Part shown: positions 1 through 11,743 of the stretch, in pieces | Layout: every line of letters starts with the position of its first letter | Numbering within the stretch: position 1 is the first letter of the stretch | Assembly (NCBI GenBank): GCA_036250195.1 | Contig: JAVHZZ010000003.1 | Coordinates: 338,711,375-338,775,374 of the forward strand | Direction of reading: 5' to 3' | DNA length: 64,000 nucleotides | Source of the DNA: Mixophyes australis | Taxonomy: Eukaryota; Chordata; Amphibia; Anura; Limnodynastidae | Program-made: the position numbers and the translations under genes | Notes under the pieces: model-generated | What the model was told of the DNA's origin: nothing | Database searches by the model: none | What the model saw: the letters and a program-made list of their open reading frames with translations, nothing else

Positions 1-87
1 GGGACCCAGCAGACTCCTCTCTCCCGCAGCTGTCACTGAATATCGACATCAGTGACAGCTGCGGGAGAGAGGAGTCTGCTGGGTCCC
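1..87. repeat. Perfect 39-bp inverted repeat
   Basis: Bases 1-39 are the exact reverse complement of 49-87, with a 9-base loop (40-48). The left arm starts at the first base of the window, so the palindrome may extend further left. Perfect arms suggest recent origin or ongoing correction between the arms. Confidence 0.9.
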
Positions 88-149
88 GGCGCCGCACGGA
101 TTGGTAAGTTTATGTGCTCTTTGTTTTTTTCCTATGGCTGGCTCGCGGC

Positions 150-870
150 AGAGGAGTGAGAGGGAGTGTGACAGCGGGCAGACAGAGGGGCAGACAGAGG
201 AGTGTGACAGCGGGCAGACAGAGGAGTGTGACAGCGGGCAGACAGAGGAGTGTGATAGAGGGGCAGACAGAGGAGTGTGACAGCGGGTAGACAGAGGAGT
301 GTGACAGCGGGCAGACAGAGGAGTGTGACAGCGGGCAGACAGAGGAGTGTGACAGCGGGCAGACAGAGGGGAAGACAGAGGAGTGTGACAGCGGGCAAAC
401 AGAGGAGTGTGACAGAGGGGCAGACAGAGGAGTGTGACAGCGGGCAGACAAAGGAGTATGACAGCGGGCAGACAGAGGGGCAGACAGAGGAGTGTGACAG
501 CGGGCAGACAGAGGAGTGTGACAGCAGGCAGACAGAGGGGCAGACAGAGGAGTGTGACAGCGGGCAGACAGAGGAGTGTGACAGCGGGCAGACAGAGGTG
601 TGTGGCAGCGGGCAGACAGAGGGGCAGACAGAGGAGTGTGACAGCAGGCAGACAGAGGGGCAGTGGAGTGTGACAGCGGGCAGAAAGAGGGGCAGAGGAG
701 GAGGACACAGCGCGAGAGGGGCAGTGGAGGGGGACACAGGGCAGAGGAGGGGGGACAGCGTCACAGAGGGCAGAGGGGGCAGTGTGAGAGAGGGCAATGT
801 GTGTCTGGATGCAGAGGGGGCAGTGTGTCTGGATGCAGAGGGGCAGAGGGCCTGAGGGCAGAGTGTCTGG
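150..870. repeat. 24-bp G-rich minisatellite
   Basis: The core unit is about GAGTGTGACAGCGGGCAGAC plus AGAG, repeated some twenty times. Interspersed shorter units contain GGGGCAGACAGAG, and the array decays after about 675. Long open frames on both strands here come from the stop-free repeat unit and are not genes. Confidence 0.9.
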
Positions 871-1051
871 ATGCAGAGGGGGCATTTTTGCAACTAAATA
901 AGTATTTCTGTCCTGACCTAAATACTTATTACATTTTTTTGACCCAACTACTTCTAAAACAGGACTGCTCAATAATTATTTTGGAGAGGTGCCTTGAAAA
1001 AATTTGGAGACTCTAAGGGTGCCGCGAACTGCAAAAGTTTGGGAACCACTG

Positions 1052-2143
1052 ACCTACACCATACTCTGTCACGCTTCACCAGTGTAAATATATGAGGAAG
1101 CCTCAGTACCAATATATGTAGAATTTCATTCAGAACATCAGATAAATTAAGCAGCTAGGGCATAAATAGTAAAATTTGTGGGAGCTAAGGGTAAATAATT
1201 TGTGGAGGTCACTGCCACTAAAACGTCATTGTCTTTCCCCATGTCAACGGTGTCTGTGCCCCCATCCAGTCCGCACATGCTCCCCTAGGGAAAACACTGA
1301 ACTGACTGCCAGTGCTCACAGTCTTGTCAGTGTGCCAGACAGCAGGTAGGCATGGCTCTCTTTGAACAGCACATACCATGCTGCCGCACCATGAAGAGGG
1401 TGGCAGATATCAAGTGGTCTATTTCTTTGGGGGTACCAGGACCAACAGCTCAGTTGCCCTGTCTATGATCTAGCCCTGGAAACAGTAACAAGACAGAGTA
1501 GTGGTCTTCTCCATTGGCTAGCTCTGCACAGCAGACCCTCCTTTGCAGTGTCCAGAAATCATTAGAAGACTCCACACATGCAGGGATCTTTACTGTACAT
1601 TGTAAAGGATTTTGCTCAAACAAAACACATTCTTCCAGATGCTTTTTTCATGGATATTGTCCTGATATTATTTGTAATAAGCATATCCTTAAATATGCTC
1701 ATTCCTTTAACAAATTATTCCTCACATAATTTGGAGGGGGGGAAGGATCATACAGACACATATCATAAAATTGATTTATGCCTTTGTACATGTGCCCACA
1801 TCAAGTCACGGTGAACTTAACAGTAAAATGTCTGTTATAGCATAAGGTAATAAATTATATTTACTAGTTTATATTCATAGGTCATAGTACATATTATATT
1901 GGAAAACAGGCCAATATGATATTAATGCAAAAAAAAAAATATTTTGGAGAATTGAAATAAAATACATTTGTTTACATGAAAAGGTTTAGTATTTTCTAGA
2001 GATAATGGAAAAACTATGAAATATTATTACGTCCCTGTTTCAGTGTACATCAATTTTAAGAATATGGTCACCACTATAAGCATTGTCCTTTTTTGCAAAA
2101 ATACTCTAGGGGAATAAATTCTATACAAGACACATACCGTATT
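1052..2143. other. No gene seen
   Basis: AT-rich unique-looking sequence. Only short open frames without recognisable domains (for example 1514-1814, +). Nothing supported. Confidence 0.5.
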
Positions 2144-2774
2144 TCCCCATGTATAAGACGCACCATTTTCCCCAAAATTTTGGGTCTAACAACTGGGTGC
2201 GTCTTACACAGTGGTAGTAGCGCTTTAGAACGTGTTGATGCTGCTCCTATAAAAAAAATCAAGATTACTGTGGCTCAAGAAGCGCAAATCAAAATTGGTG
2301 ACTGTGAAAAAATTGAGGATAATGTTTTATGCAGAGTAATTGTGAAGCGGGTACTACAGAGAGGAGAGACGGAGTTCTAACCCTATTGCTAATTCTGCCT
2401 TACCCTGTCAGATGCTTCCTCTGTCCAGTAAAGTCTTCTTTCTTCTGTCCGTTCTGATCCCGATGTTGGAAAGTCACTTACAGTCCTCTTCCCGATGACC
2501 GGATGTGGTGCATGAACCACAGTTGGAACGCACACTTCCTGTTTCTGCATTTGGCGTTTTGTCCAATCAGGACTTTGTCAAAGTCCTCACTGGACATCCA
2601 ATATCGGGACCAGAACTGACAGAAGAAAGAAGACTGCTACCCCTCCTCTTTCTTTTCTAGCTATGACGCTGCCCAACTGCACTAGAGAATACCCCTTCTG
2701 TGTCCCAATGTGAAAATGGCGCTGGATCGCCGTGGAGGGCGGTACTTATAGAATGCTGAGATCTGTTGATGTAA
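2144..2774. repeat. Fragment of a dispersed repeat, then unassigned sequence
   Basis: 2144-2216 contains an ACCGTATTTCCCC...TATAAGACGCACC motif followed by an imperfect inverted copy (GGTGCGTCTTA). This is a layout I associate with dispersed DNA-transposon repeats of vertebrates. The family is not identified. From 2217 to 2774 nothing is recognised. An open frame of 95 codons (2093-2380, +) runs through the repeat and is probably fortuitous. Confidence 0.35.
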
Positions 2775-2912
2775 CGATGATGTTTTGCCTCGTTTTCAAT
2801 TCCGAGCCGCGCGAAAGTTCCGAGTCAGCTCGACTCGGCTCGGTACTCGGATCTGCCAAGTTTGGGTGTGTTCGGTTCTCAGGGAACCAAGCCTGAGCAT
2901 CTCTAATTTGCA
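2775..2912 (-). repeat. Fragment of a CGAG-rich dispersed repeat
   Basis: This is a reversed partial copy of the family seen at 12998-13497 and 42448-42630. It shares the CTCGGCTCGGTACTCGGATC-type core and the end motif GAGCATCTCTAA, which is the reverse of TTAGAGATGCTC. No coding capacity. Confidence 0.5.
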
Positions 2913-3110
2913 CATAAGGAAAATACTGGCTGTTTTTTTATTTAGCACACAAATACTTGATAGCTTATTTGTACACTGAAATTTAAAGTTGATCTAGGAC
3001 ATGCCTTACCCCAACTATAAATCTGCCATCACATTTTAAATTTACCTCCCCCTCCAATGCAACATGGTTTTGCTTCACTACTTTTGTTTAACTTTCCTTA
3101 ATGAATTGTT
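2913..3110. repeat. Diverged fragment of the 34.5-kb palindromic MITE
   Basis: The stretch with AGCACACAAATACTTG, GTACACTGAAATTTAAAG and CCTTAATGA matches parts of the complete palindromic element at 34509-34843. One end is missing and the middle is diverged. Confidence 0.5.
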
Positions 3111-3965
3111 GAGGATGATGACGGCCACATCTTTGCTCTGGATGCATCTGTAGTCTATATTACAGGTGTACATATCATAACATATATAATATAAACATAT
3201 TTTGTGGGGCTATTTTGTAGCTGCATTTCGGTGATCAACTGTAAATCAAATACCTTTGAGGCATCATGTTCTAAAAGCATGGGATTTGCACAATCTCACC
3301 AATGAGGACCATGTCTTAAACAAAATTGTGTCCTTTTGTCTGGATTATCGTGTTCACTTGCAAACCCGTTTGATATATTGCATCAAAAGTCTGAAAAACA
3401 TGCGGTTTGATGTGTGTTTTATACTTTGAATAATTGCACAGATGGAAAACCAACACATTAAAACTCATTTGAAATTGCAGTTTGAAGAAAAAAAACATTT
3501 ATACATCCCCCCCCCCCATAGTTACTTTACACAATAAATCTTTCATGTATATACCAGTATCAATTCATCTGAAATGTATTTGTATCCCTTTAAAAATAGA
3601 CAAATACATATTTTATTAAGAACTAAATTCACAGAAAAGAGTTCCCATACCATGACAGAATTATTAACCTGTAAAAGTGTATCATCTATTTCAGACAATA
3701 ATGCACCGCATAGGGAAAATAACATATCTCCACAACCACTACTTTATCTATAAAAAAAAATTGTATACAGTTGTGAATAGTATAGACTTCATGTATAAGG
3801 CAATTTGTATTTAAGGTTTATTCATTTTTTAATACCCTGTGTGCCACTATATGCACATTTGTGCCCCTCTGCATCTCACAGCAAATTCTTTATCGCAGTC
3901 AGAGACTGTGATTCAGAGGTTCGGTCAATTGGACAATCCCTCATACATAGAGGAAAAGATCTATG
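3111..3965. other. No gene seen
   Basis: AT-rich sequence with a C9 run near 3511. No recognisable gene, RNA or element. Confidence 0.5.
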
Positions 3966-4296
3966 ATAAGTGGTTAGCACTTCTGCCTCATAGCGCTGGA
4001 GTCATGAGTTCAATTTCCGACCATGGCCTTATCTGTGTGGAGTTTGTATGTTCTCTCCGTGTTTGCGTGGGTTTCCTCTGGGTGCTCCGGTTTCCTCCCA
4101 CACTCCAAAAACATACTAGTAGGTTAATTGGCTGCTATCAAAATTGACCTTAGTCTCTCTCTCTCTCTGTGTATGTGTGTGTGTTAGGGTATTTAGACTG
4201 TAAGTTCCAAAGGGGCAGGGACAGATGTGAGTGAGTTCTCTGTACAGCGCTGCAGAATCAGTGGCGCTATTTAAATAAATGGTGATGATGATGATA
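3966..4296 (+). mobile_element. tRNA-derived SINE (V-SINE-like), + copy
   Basis: It starts in AGTGGTTAGCACTTCTGCC. A B-box-like GAGTTCAATTTCC and the conserved central domain (GTGTTTGCGTGGGTTTCC, GGTTTCCTCCCACACTCC) follow. It ends in the L2-like tail with GCGCTATTTAAATAAATG and a short GATGATG run. A TCTC/TGTG microsatellite sits between domain and tail. It is transcribed by RNA polymerase III in principle and moved by a LINE partner. Confidence 0.85.
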
Positions 4297-6061
4297 CTTA
4301 CATGTATATCTTGAGTCACACAATATCAAGATGCATCGGTGTATGTGGGTCTCTAAATATAGACGCATGCGCAGTGTCCCAATTTTGCAGCAATATGCAT
4401 TTAGACATCGTGCAACTATAAATTAACCACATTTTGTAAATGTTTCTAAAAGAAAAATTGCAAAATGTAAGCCTGTTTATCCCTATATGAAGTATGTTAT
4501 TCCTGGTTAAGTAGACACAGCTCTAATCAGTGAACATTTGTATGACTTCCTGAGTGAGCACATAAACTGAAACCTCTGATGCCGAGAGGGTTCAAACGGA
4601 TGATTTGGAAAACAATGTGTACTACTAGTATGTATTGTTTTATCAATGTGTTCATCCACAGGATTGACTTTTGACATTGTTCTGTTCACCTCTGATGGCA
4701 TTTGACTTAAACCTGTAGATAAGTGGCCACAGCTATTAGCAAAGACTTGGAAACAGACACTTGTCATTTTAGGTCAGTTATCTCTCAACTTTATCTGGTA
4801 AAATGTCAAAAGTGCCCCTAGGCCACTTCTCTCTTATCGCCTCTAATTAGATACAGTCAATGGTTGTTTAGAGTGCAATAGGTATAGAGGAATGCCATAT
4901 TTTATCTTAATGCCAAAGAAAAAAAAATATAAAGAATAAAAACACTTTTGAAGCTTCTGAAGCCCTTCTGCTTCTGTTTAATGCAGCTCAAGTGGATGAC
5001 CGCATCCACTTGTGACAAAGTAAATGTATGCATATATTTGCAATGTATAAAGTAAGTAAACATTTTCAAAACATAGTTCAGGTAATGTAGCAACCGGGAA
5101 ATTAGGAAAGGAGCTATATTAAGCAATGTCATTCTTTTGTAACATACTAAAAATTGGTACCATTCAAGGTTGTTATTGCAAGGAAGTACAATCTATGCAT
5201 ACCCTTAGTAACCTGATGGATATTTCCACATTAGGCCTTTCAGCTACTGCCTTTCCAAGCTAATGTAAGCTGGTATCCATGATATCAGTGATAGTGACTG
5301 ACCATCTTCTGTCAATCTCTTCTTTACTTGCCTTCAAACTTTCCTACAATTAAGGTCTTCTCAAATGAGTTTTGCCTTTTGCTTTTTGTAGCCAAACCTT
5401 TACCAACCCTGTTAGTACTTCCTGTAAGCTTCTTGACTTCTTGGTATAGCTTGGTATTATTCCTTAATGCTGCTATCCAAAGTGTTTTCAACTGTTTCCT
5501 TCAGCACCACAACTCAAAATCATAATTTTTTTTTCCTCTCGGCTTTTGTGATGTTCTGACGACTTTACCTAAAATATTTCATCTGAGCTTCTATGTAGTT
5601 GTCTCTATTGTAATGAAATCACTGGCTCAGGGAAATATTCTCCAATTGGATTCCTTACATTTGTTTCTACATGTTTTCTGTTGGGAAGATGCTATTGAGA
5701 GAATGAATATAGAGCTTCTAAGTTTAATTTATGTGGGCAAATGCAATTGCTTCTTAGATCTTGGCCATGTTAACTCCTGAGTGTCTATGGTTAAGTCAAA
5801 AGGACTCTGGAAGGTCTGCTCAAGTGGGTCTCGATAGCTCTTCAACTTATGTTTGACTGTGAGTTGACAATCAATCCAGCTTCCAATATTAATTCAACAG
5901 CAGAGTTGATACTGGCTCAATCCTCCAGCTAGATAGCAAAGAATTACTGGACACTGAAATATGCAAATATTTGTTGTGGATCTTAGATCATTGACAGTAC
6001 ACTAGGGAATTGCAATAAGATAAAAACCATGCACAAAACCATAGCAGTTAATTACACACTT
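4297..6061. other. No gene seen
   Basis: About 1.8 kb of AT-rich sequence. Open frames of 65-86 codons occur on both strands, but none carries a known domain. No repeat family recognised. Confidence 0.5.
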
Positions 6062-6105
6062 AGGGCCCACCTTCTCATTACTAATGTAATGAGAAGGTGG
6101 GCCTA
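6062..6105. repeat. Perfect short hairpin
   Basis: 6064-6081 is the exact reverse complement of 6086-6103, with a TAAT loop. It lies next to the decayed transposon that begins at about 6110 and may be part of it. It is too symmetrical and too short in the loop for a confident microRNA call. Confidence 0.8.
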
Positions 6106-6109
6106 GAAT

Positions 6110-8170
6110 GCGGTCCATAGTCATGGTTAGGGCCTTCAGCTCCATTCGTGAGAATCTAGCAGCCCCCATGTTTGCAAGTGACTGAGACTTTTCAACACTC
6201 TCCTCTATGATTAGCTCTCAGGACATGTGTGGGTATAGGCATGTGAGTCGCAGATCCCGTTTATACCATATCTAAAATAACTGACTTCCTGTCAATCAAT
6301 CTCAATAATCAGCTGTACCCAGCATATAGTGTCGTGACAACGCCTAGCCATTCACACAAAGACAATCGCAGGTGAAAGCACCTGCACACGCTATATAACA
6401 GCTGGAGTGGCAATCACTCAGTCCTGTCATTTTGTGATCATAACCTTTGTGTGATATGTGATACACTCAATCAGTTCTTACAGTCTGCCCTCCATTCTAT
6501 TCTACAAGGACATATGTGGGACAGTGTATAGCCCATGAAATGCTTTTAGCAATTACTGCCTTTCTTCCCTGTTAAGAATCATGGCTGAGCCACAACAATA
6601 GGTCCCAAGCCAAGGGTCTGGCTCCTCTGTATCTGTAAGCAGAGGCAGCCAAATTTTCCATACAAGTCTCGGAGAGGCTGCACACTACCAACCAACCGAC
6701 AGCTCTCCACCCCAGCTAAGATGCGGATCTAAGAGGATATCACTGTGCAGGTCAATGCTGTGGCTCCAATTCTAAGATTGGTCACTGAGGTCACAAAAGG
6801 ATCAGCATTTTTAAACTCAAAATTATTATATCATGCTCTGCATACCTAGTACAGTTCTATGACTGGACTAAATTTGCCAAAACATAAAAACATTGTCCAA
6901 GGTGTGGCAGACCAACATCTTAAATAAATTTTAAATCTTCTACATTATCATTCCTACTTTACACCTTTTACTAAATGTCTTCAAAATAAGTATTAGTGCT
7001 GGGTAGCTCTCCGTTATTAGCATGTTACCTTTAGGCCCTATAAATTCCCATCTATTCTATCAGTGGTCCCCCAGCTGCCTGGGACATCAGTGCCCTGGAG
7101 ATCATGGCAGTGGACTGCATAGACGATCAGATGGTTTAAGGCATGGGGCGGACACCAGAGATAGCGCTCCCTCACCCGCAAACACACACTCTCCCTCACA
7201 GGTAAATTGCTGATCACAATACATGCATAAAGAATTACAAAAACTAATGTTTTGTTTAAAGAAATATAATTGTAGAATCTAGCCATGGTTTTCAAGATTA
7301 CTGAGTATTTTCAGAGAAGATCACTTACAGATTTGAAATTCAACTCAAGACTCAAGATTGTACAAGAAATTTTTACATTTGTTATAAAAGATGATCCCAC
7401 ATAGACACACAGACTTTCATTAAAAATATAAAAATGTTATGAAATCTAATATAATGCAAAAATGTGGATGTTATGGAGTCAAACATAGATGCTTATTTTA
7501 TTTTAATCTACTATGTTAACTGAAGATGCAGATACAGTGGATGAAGACATTATGGAGGACTCCCAGGATATTGAAGATACACACATGGCTACGGAAGCAA
7601 GGGGCATTGGCCAGTATTGGGCAGCCTTCACACCTCCAACAATTCCATACACAAATTTACCAGTCAAATCAAATATTGGAAAATAACACACATCAACTGA
7701 ACACAACACTCTCCTTTATCCTTCACACTTTCCAACACATTGACACTACTCTGATCCATCTCACAGACCTCTTTGCCCAATATATCACCACTAACTCTCC
7801 TGCCCTAATGCCACATGATACCACTCCATCCCGTAGGACACATGTTTCCTCTACTTCCTCTATGCAACATATCCTCATTCCTGCCCCACTGCCAAATTTG
7901 TCTCCTCAAGCCCCTATGTCCCACGTTTTCCTCGTTATCCTCCCCAACTTTTCCCTCCTTATCCTCCCCAAGGTTCCCTTTACTATTCTTCCCAAGTTTA
8001 CCCCTTGGCCACACTGCCATCTCCAGCCCTTCTGCCATCTCCAGCCCTAATGCCGTCTCCAGCCCCAACACCATCTGCAGCCCCGCTGTCCTCTCCTGCC
8101 CCTCCACTGTCAGTTGCCCTTCCTTTAAAAGGGAAGTGAGGAGCTAAGGATGGTAGACCTAACATTTCTG
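6110..8170 (+). mobile_element. Decayed DNA transposon with Myb/SANT-like accessory gene, + copy
   Basis: Sequence around 6165-6240 (GTTTGCAAGTGACTGAG, AGCTCTCAGGACATGTGTG) is the reverse complement, with changes, of 50780-50870. The second, minus-strand copy of the same unit runs from about 50960 down to 42858. Both copies carry a gene remnant downstream with an acidic middle and a proline/alanine-rich end. PIF/Harbinger elements of vertebrates carry a Myb/SANT-like second gene, which makes that superfamily my best guess. No transposase or terminal repeat was identified. Confidence 0.4.
6582..8146 (+). pseudogene. Myb/SANT-like transposon accessory protein, decayed
   Basis: A start (MAEPQQ) is followed at once by a stop. 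Downstream, fragments in changing frames read like a SANT-type DNA-binding region (VNAVAP...LVTEVTK near 6750-6800). An acidic stretch around 7510-7600 (TEDADTVDED) follows. Near 7670-7800 comes a helical part (LNTTLSFILHTFQHIDTTL), then a tail rich in PSPA repeats ending at 8146 (LPLKGK then stop). Breaks between the parts are frameshifts, stops or lost introns. In harbinger-type transposons such proteins bind the transposon ends and bring the transposase to the nucleus. That role is knowledge of the family and is not shown here. Assignment is tentative. Confidence 0.35.
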
Positions 8171-8439
8171 ACTACAGTGTAAACCAATGTAGTTAGTATA
8201 ACAAATGGTTACTTGTAAATAATAATGTTATAGAAAATAGTACCTATAAACCAAGTGTCACCTTGTGGCCTTGCACCTCCTTGTCTCTGTTGCAATTTGC
8301 GCCACATGCCTGATTGCCTGAAGGCAAAGGAGTCATGGGTGCTTCCCGGTTATTTAGCAAACAGGCATCGAATCTGGAGAGATGCATCACATATAGCCTG
8401 GACATTGATCGAGTAGAAATGCTTTCTATTCAAATAAAT

Positions 8440-8810
8440 AGAAGCATCATCATCATCATCATCATCATCATTTATTTATATAGCGCCACTAATTCCGCAG
8501 CGCTGTACAGAGAACTCATTCACATCAGTCCCTGCCCCATTGGAGCTTACAGTCTAAATTCCCTACTATAGACACTCACACACAGACAGACAGACAGGGA
8601 GAGACAGGGAGAGACAGGGAGAGACTAGGGTCAATTTGATTGCAGCCAATTAACCTACCAGTATGTTTTTGGAGTGTGGGAGGAAACCGGAGCACCCGGA
8701 GGAAACCCACGCAAACACAGGGAGAACATACAAACTCCACACAGATAAGGCCATGGTCGGGAATTGAACTCATGACCCCAGTGCTATGAGGCAGATGTGC
8801 TAACCACTAC
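8440..8810 (-). mobile_element. tRNA-derived SINE (V-SINE-like), - copy
   Basis: Read from the minus strand it has the full order: GTTAGCA box-A-like start, GAGTTCAATTCCCGACC box-B-like part, central domain, a CTGTC/CTCCC microsatellite, the tail with CAGCGCTGCGGAATTAGTGG, and a (GAT)n end at 8444-8470. Confidence 0.87.
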
Positions 8811-10999
8811 CAGGGCTACGTGTGTACCATCTCATGCCCCTATAACGTGTGGAAAGCCGGCTATTGTGTCAAAATGCTGCTTTATGGGCACAGGTGACTC
8901 CTAATCAAGTGGCAGATGGATGAAGTGCCAGAAAGACCCAGACGCACAGAAGTAGAGACAGACCATCTCAACATCAGACATCCCAAAGAGGCTGACACGT
9001 GGCCTGAAGACATGCTTCCTCGTTCACCAATGGTGTACCAGTTGCTGATTTGAGGGCAGATGACACTTGTCGTCCTCCAGATTCTGTGTCTCCACCATGC
9101 CCATGCCTGGCTATATGTGAGATAGATAGATGGGGAGAAAATGACCTAATGCCTTGCAGATTTTATATTCCCTTTGTACATTAAACATTCTAGACATACT
9201 TACAACTAGCATGGACCTATTAATGTTCATCACCAAGTTTCTGTTAAAAAATATATAAAATAAAATAAATTTATAAAATAACGTATAAAAAAACACATTA
9301 CAAATGTATGGTACTACATAGGCATGCATAGATAGTAGACGACATAGGCAAGACATTTAAAAGCTTTTAAAGCATATAAGCGCAATGCAAATGTATGCAA
9401 GCATGTAGGATCTATACAACACGTTCATAACATTTTAAAACAGACAAGCATTGGAAATGTGTGACATTACTATGAATGTAGTAAAAACAGAGACAATTTC
9501 AAACATTCACAAAAGTATGCAATGCTTGTAAAATATAAAAGAATGCACATACCTTGTTGGAATATAACACTCCAATAATCCTCAGCAAACTATATGATAT
9601 AATATAATATAAACAATCTGTTTTACGGAATGGCATCACGATAATCCCCCTCTGTCTTATATAGTGTTGTATAACGAGATGAGGGTGTGCAGCGGAACAG
9701 TAAATTCTCCCATTAATTGAGGAATGCTGTGCTTGCTTGTCACTAGACCTGACCATGAGCAGGTGCAAACCTTAAGTCTAAAAACAAGCATACTCCTCTG
9801 TGCGCTGGAGCTTGAATCTTCAGGGGCAGGCTGGGCTGAAAGGCCGGTCCCATAGTGGGCTACCTTGAACTGGGTCACTGGGCTACCGGCATTTTTTTCC
9901 TTTCCTTTAAAATGTTCCTAATAGGCTGTTGGGTCAAGTCTTGTCCTCCTAAAATTTGCCAGCCCTCCCCTGCCCATTATCCCCCAAATTCGTAAACTGG
10001 TGTGTCTTTTGCGTTCGAAGATTAATGGGACGCTGCTGCATTCTCTGGCATATGCTCCAGTTCTGGGAATGCGCACAGCGATTTTATGCAGAATACGCAA
10101 CGTATCAGCATTTACGCTCTTTGATGAATAAGGCCCTTACTGTTATTGTCTAACTATGTGGCTATTATTATAAGCGCTACATTACTGAAATACAAAGTAT
10201 TATTTAGTTAATGATAACTCTGGTTGATTTAAAGGTTATCTGTATTGGAATATAGAATTGTGATGGTATTCTGAGTTAAGGGGAGAATATAAGATTTCCT
10301 ACAATGTGCTAAGTTTCAAAATAACTCTTGGTGGTGGCAGTTTTGGATTAATAGTAAGCATGTGATATAAAACGGAGATTAAGTCATTGCTAGACAGACC
10401 GTGGTGGTTTGCTGTGATTAACCCTTTGTCACACACGTCACGCAGGTTCAGGTGAGTGCTGTTTTGTGACACCTTGCATTAACAGCATCCAATGCTATAG
10501 CACTGTTGGTGGGTAATTATTCGGGGAAAACAGAGGATTGACATATTATTATTTATTTATGTATTCTTTTTTGTACAGCAAAGTAAAGATACAGGTTCTG
10601 GATCATCATGGAACACATTTTGGTCAGATGAATGGCGCAGCTGAGTACCTCTAAAGCTCACTAGCTACCAATTGTGCCATTGTCAAAAAGAATTGTATTT
10701 CATGTGTATGTCCATATTAGGAATGATACTTTAGTATATCAATTACTAAGTGGGGGTTTTTTTTCTACTGTTGTTTAATATTATGTTCAATTGCAGGATT
10801 TGCCATCTAGAAAGTTCCACATATTATTTTGTCAAACAAATAAGGACATCATTCCCTACATACACATGCACTCAAATATATACATAGCAAGCAAATATTG
10901 CAATTGTTCAGTGTATTTTACACCTGCATAGCTAGAAATGATGCTGCATGCTACAGTTATTAGGATAGCCCAACTGCACACCATACACATGCCTACTCT
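8811..10999. other. No gene seen; one repeat fragment
   Basis: Mostly AT-rich sequence. At about 9821-9905 a stretch beginning CAGGGGCAGGCTGGGCTG resembles the left end of the hAT-type element at 12673 but has no partner end. Short open frames only. Confidence 0.45.
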
Positions 11000-11185
11000 C
11001 ATACCTCACAATTGTCCCTCTTTAGGTGGGACATCCCGATTCACGGGTTGCCCGAAGGGGTGGGGCTTAACATGAAAGTGGGTGCTGTTTTACTCAAATA
11101 TTAGCAATTGTGGGCGGAGTTTCATTGGGTCTGGATGGGGCTTTTTTTTTTCCTGCTTTTTGTAGTCTAAATGTTGGGAGGTATG
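11000..11185. mobile_element. Short MITE with CATACCTC termini
   Basis: It starts CATACCTCACAATTG and ends with GGGAGGTATG, so the outer 8 bases are near-perfect inverted repeats. It contains two GGGGC...GGGCGG stretches and a T-rich run. It is similar in style to the 60089-60331 element. No clean target duplication was found. Confidence 0.45.
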
Positions 11186-11384
11186 TACTCATGTTATTTC
11201 AAGCATTAAATAAATTATGGATGTACATTTTTTATGACCGTGGCGTGATCCTTTGCCCTTAAGCCGTCATCTCATGCATCTCACATCTCACTAGAAGCCT
11301 TGCTGGTAGAATTTACCAGCTTGGAAATGTAAGGGAGTAAACTTGAATTGGTCCTAATTCTGTAGATTTACAGTTGGAAGTTCT

Positions 11385-11562
11385 AGGAGATATATTTAAT
11401 AAACTGCGGTTTTGAAAAAGTGGAGAAGTTGCCTATAGCAACCAATCAGATTCTAGTTATCATTTATTTAAGACATTCTACAAAATGACTGAAGAATCTG
11501 ATTGGTTGCTATAGGCAACATCTCCACTTTTTCAAACCCGCAGTTTAGTAAATATAACCCCT
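11385..11562. mobile_element. Palindromic MITE, family 1 (copy A)
   Basis: Long inverted repeats run from the ends inward. The left arm has AAACTGCGGTTTTGAAAAAG then GCCTATAGCAACCAATCAG. The right arm is its reverse complement. Copies at 30457-30631 and 38836-39012 share the same arms. The element is non-coding. It contains inverted CCAAT motifs in both arms. Confidence 0.85.
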
Positions 11563-11743
11563 AGGAGTAAATATATGAACATGCGGGTTCTTCAACACCC
11601 GCGTGTTCGGCGATTAAATTTCAAGCGGCGCTGCATTGTAAAGGGAAACTTTCCTTTACAATGCAGCTCCGCTTGAAATTTAATCGCCGAACACGCTGAA
11701 CACGAGGGTGTTGAAGAACCCACATGTTCATACATTTACCCCT
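11563..11743. mobile_element. Palindromic MITE, family 2, abutting family 1
   Basis: A near-perfect foldback of about 88-bp arms centred near 11653. The arms carry GGGTTCTTCAACACCC, GTGTTCGGCGATTAAATTTC and GCTGCATTGTAAAGG. It ends in ACATTTACCCC. It lies directly next to the family-1 MITE with no spacer. Confidence 0.85.

Larger units (their letters stand above)
1..1051. mobile_element. Right end of a non-autonomous hAT-type element, cut by the window edge
   Basis: The segment ends at 1051 in a terminus that reads, on the minus strand, CAGTGGTTCCCAAACTTTTG. This resembles the terminal inverted repeats of hAT DNA transposons. The interior holds a perfect inverted repeat and a 24-bp minisatellite but no transposase. 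The left end lies outside the window, so neither the matching terminus nor the 8-bp target duplication can be checked. Confidence 0.5.

Noticed and set aside
49..972. Long open frames on both strands (up to 307 codons)
   Set aside because: They follow the 24-bp minisatellite. The amino-acid pattern is only the translated repeat and both strands are open.
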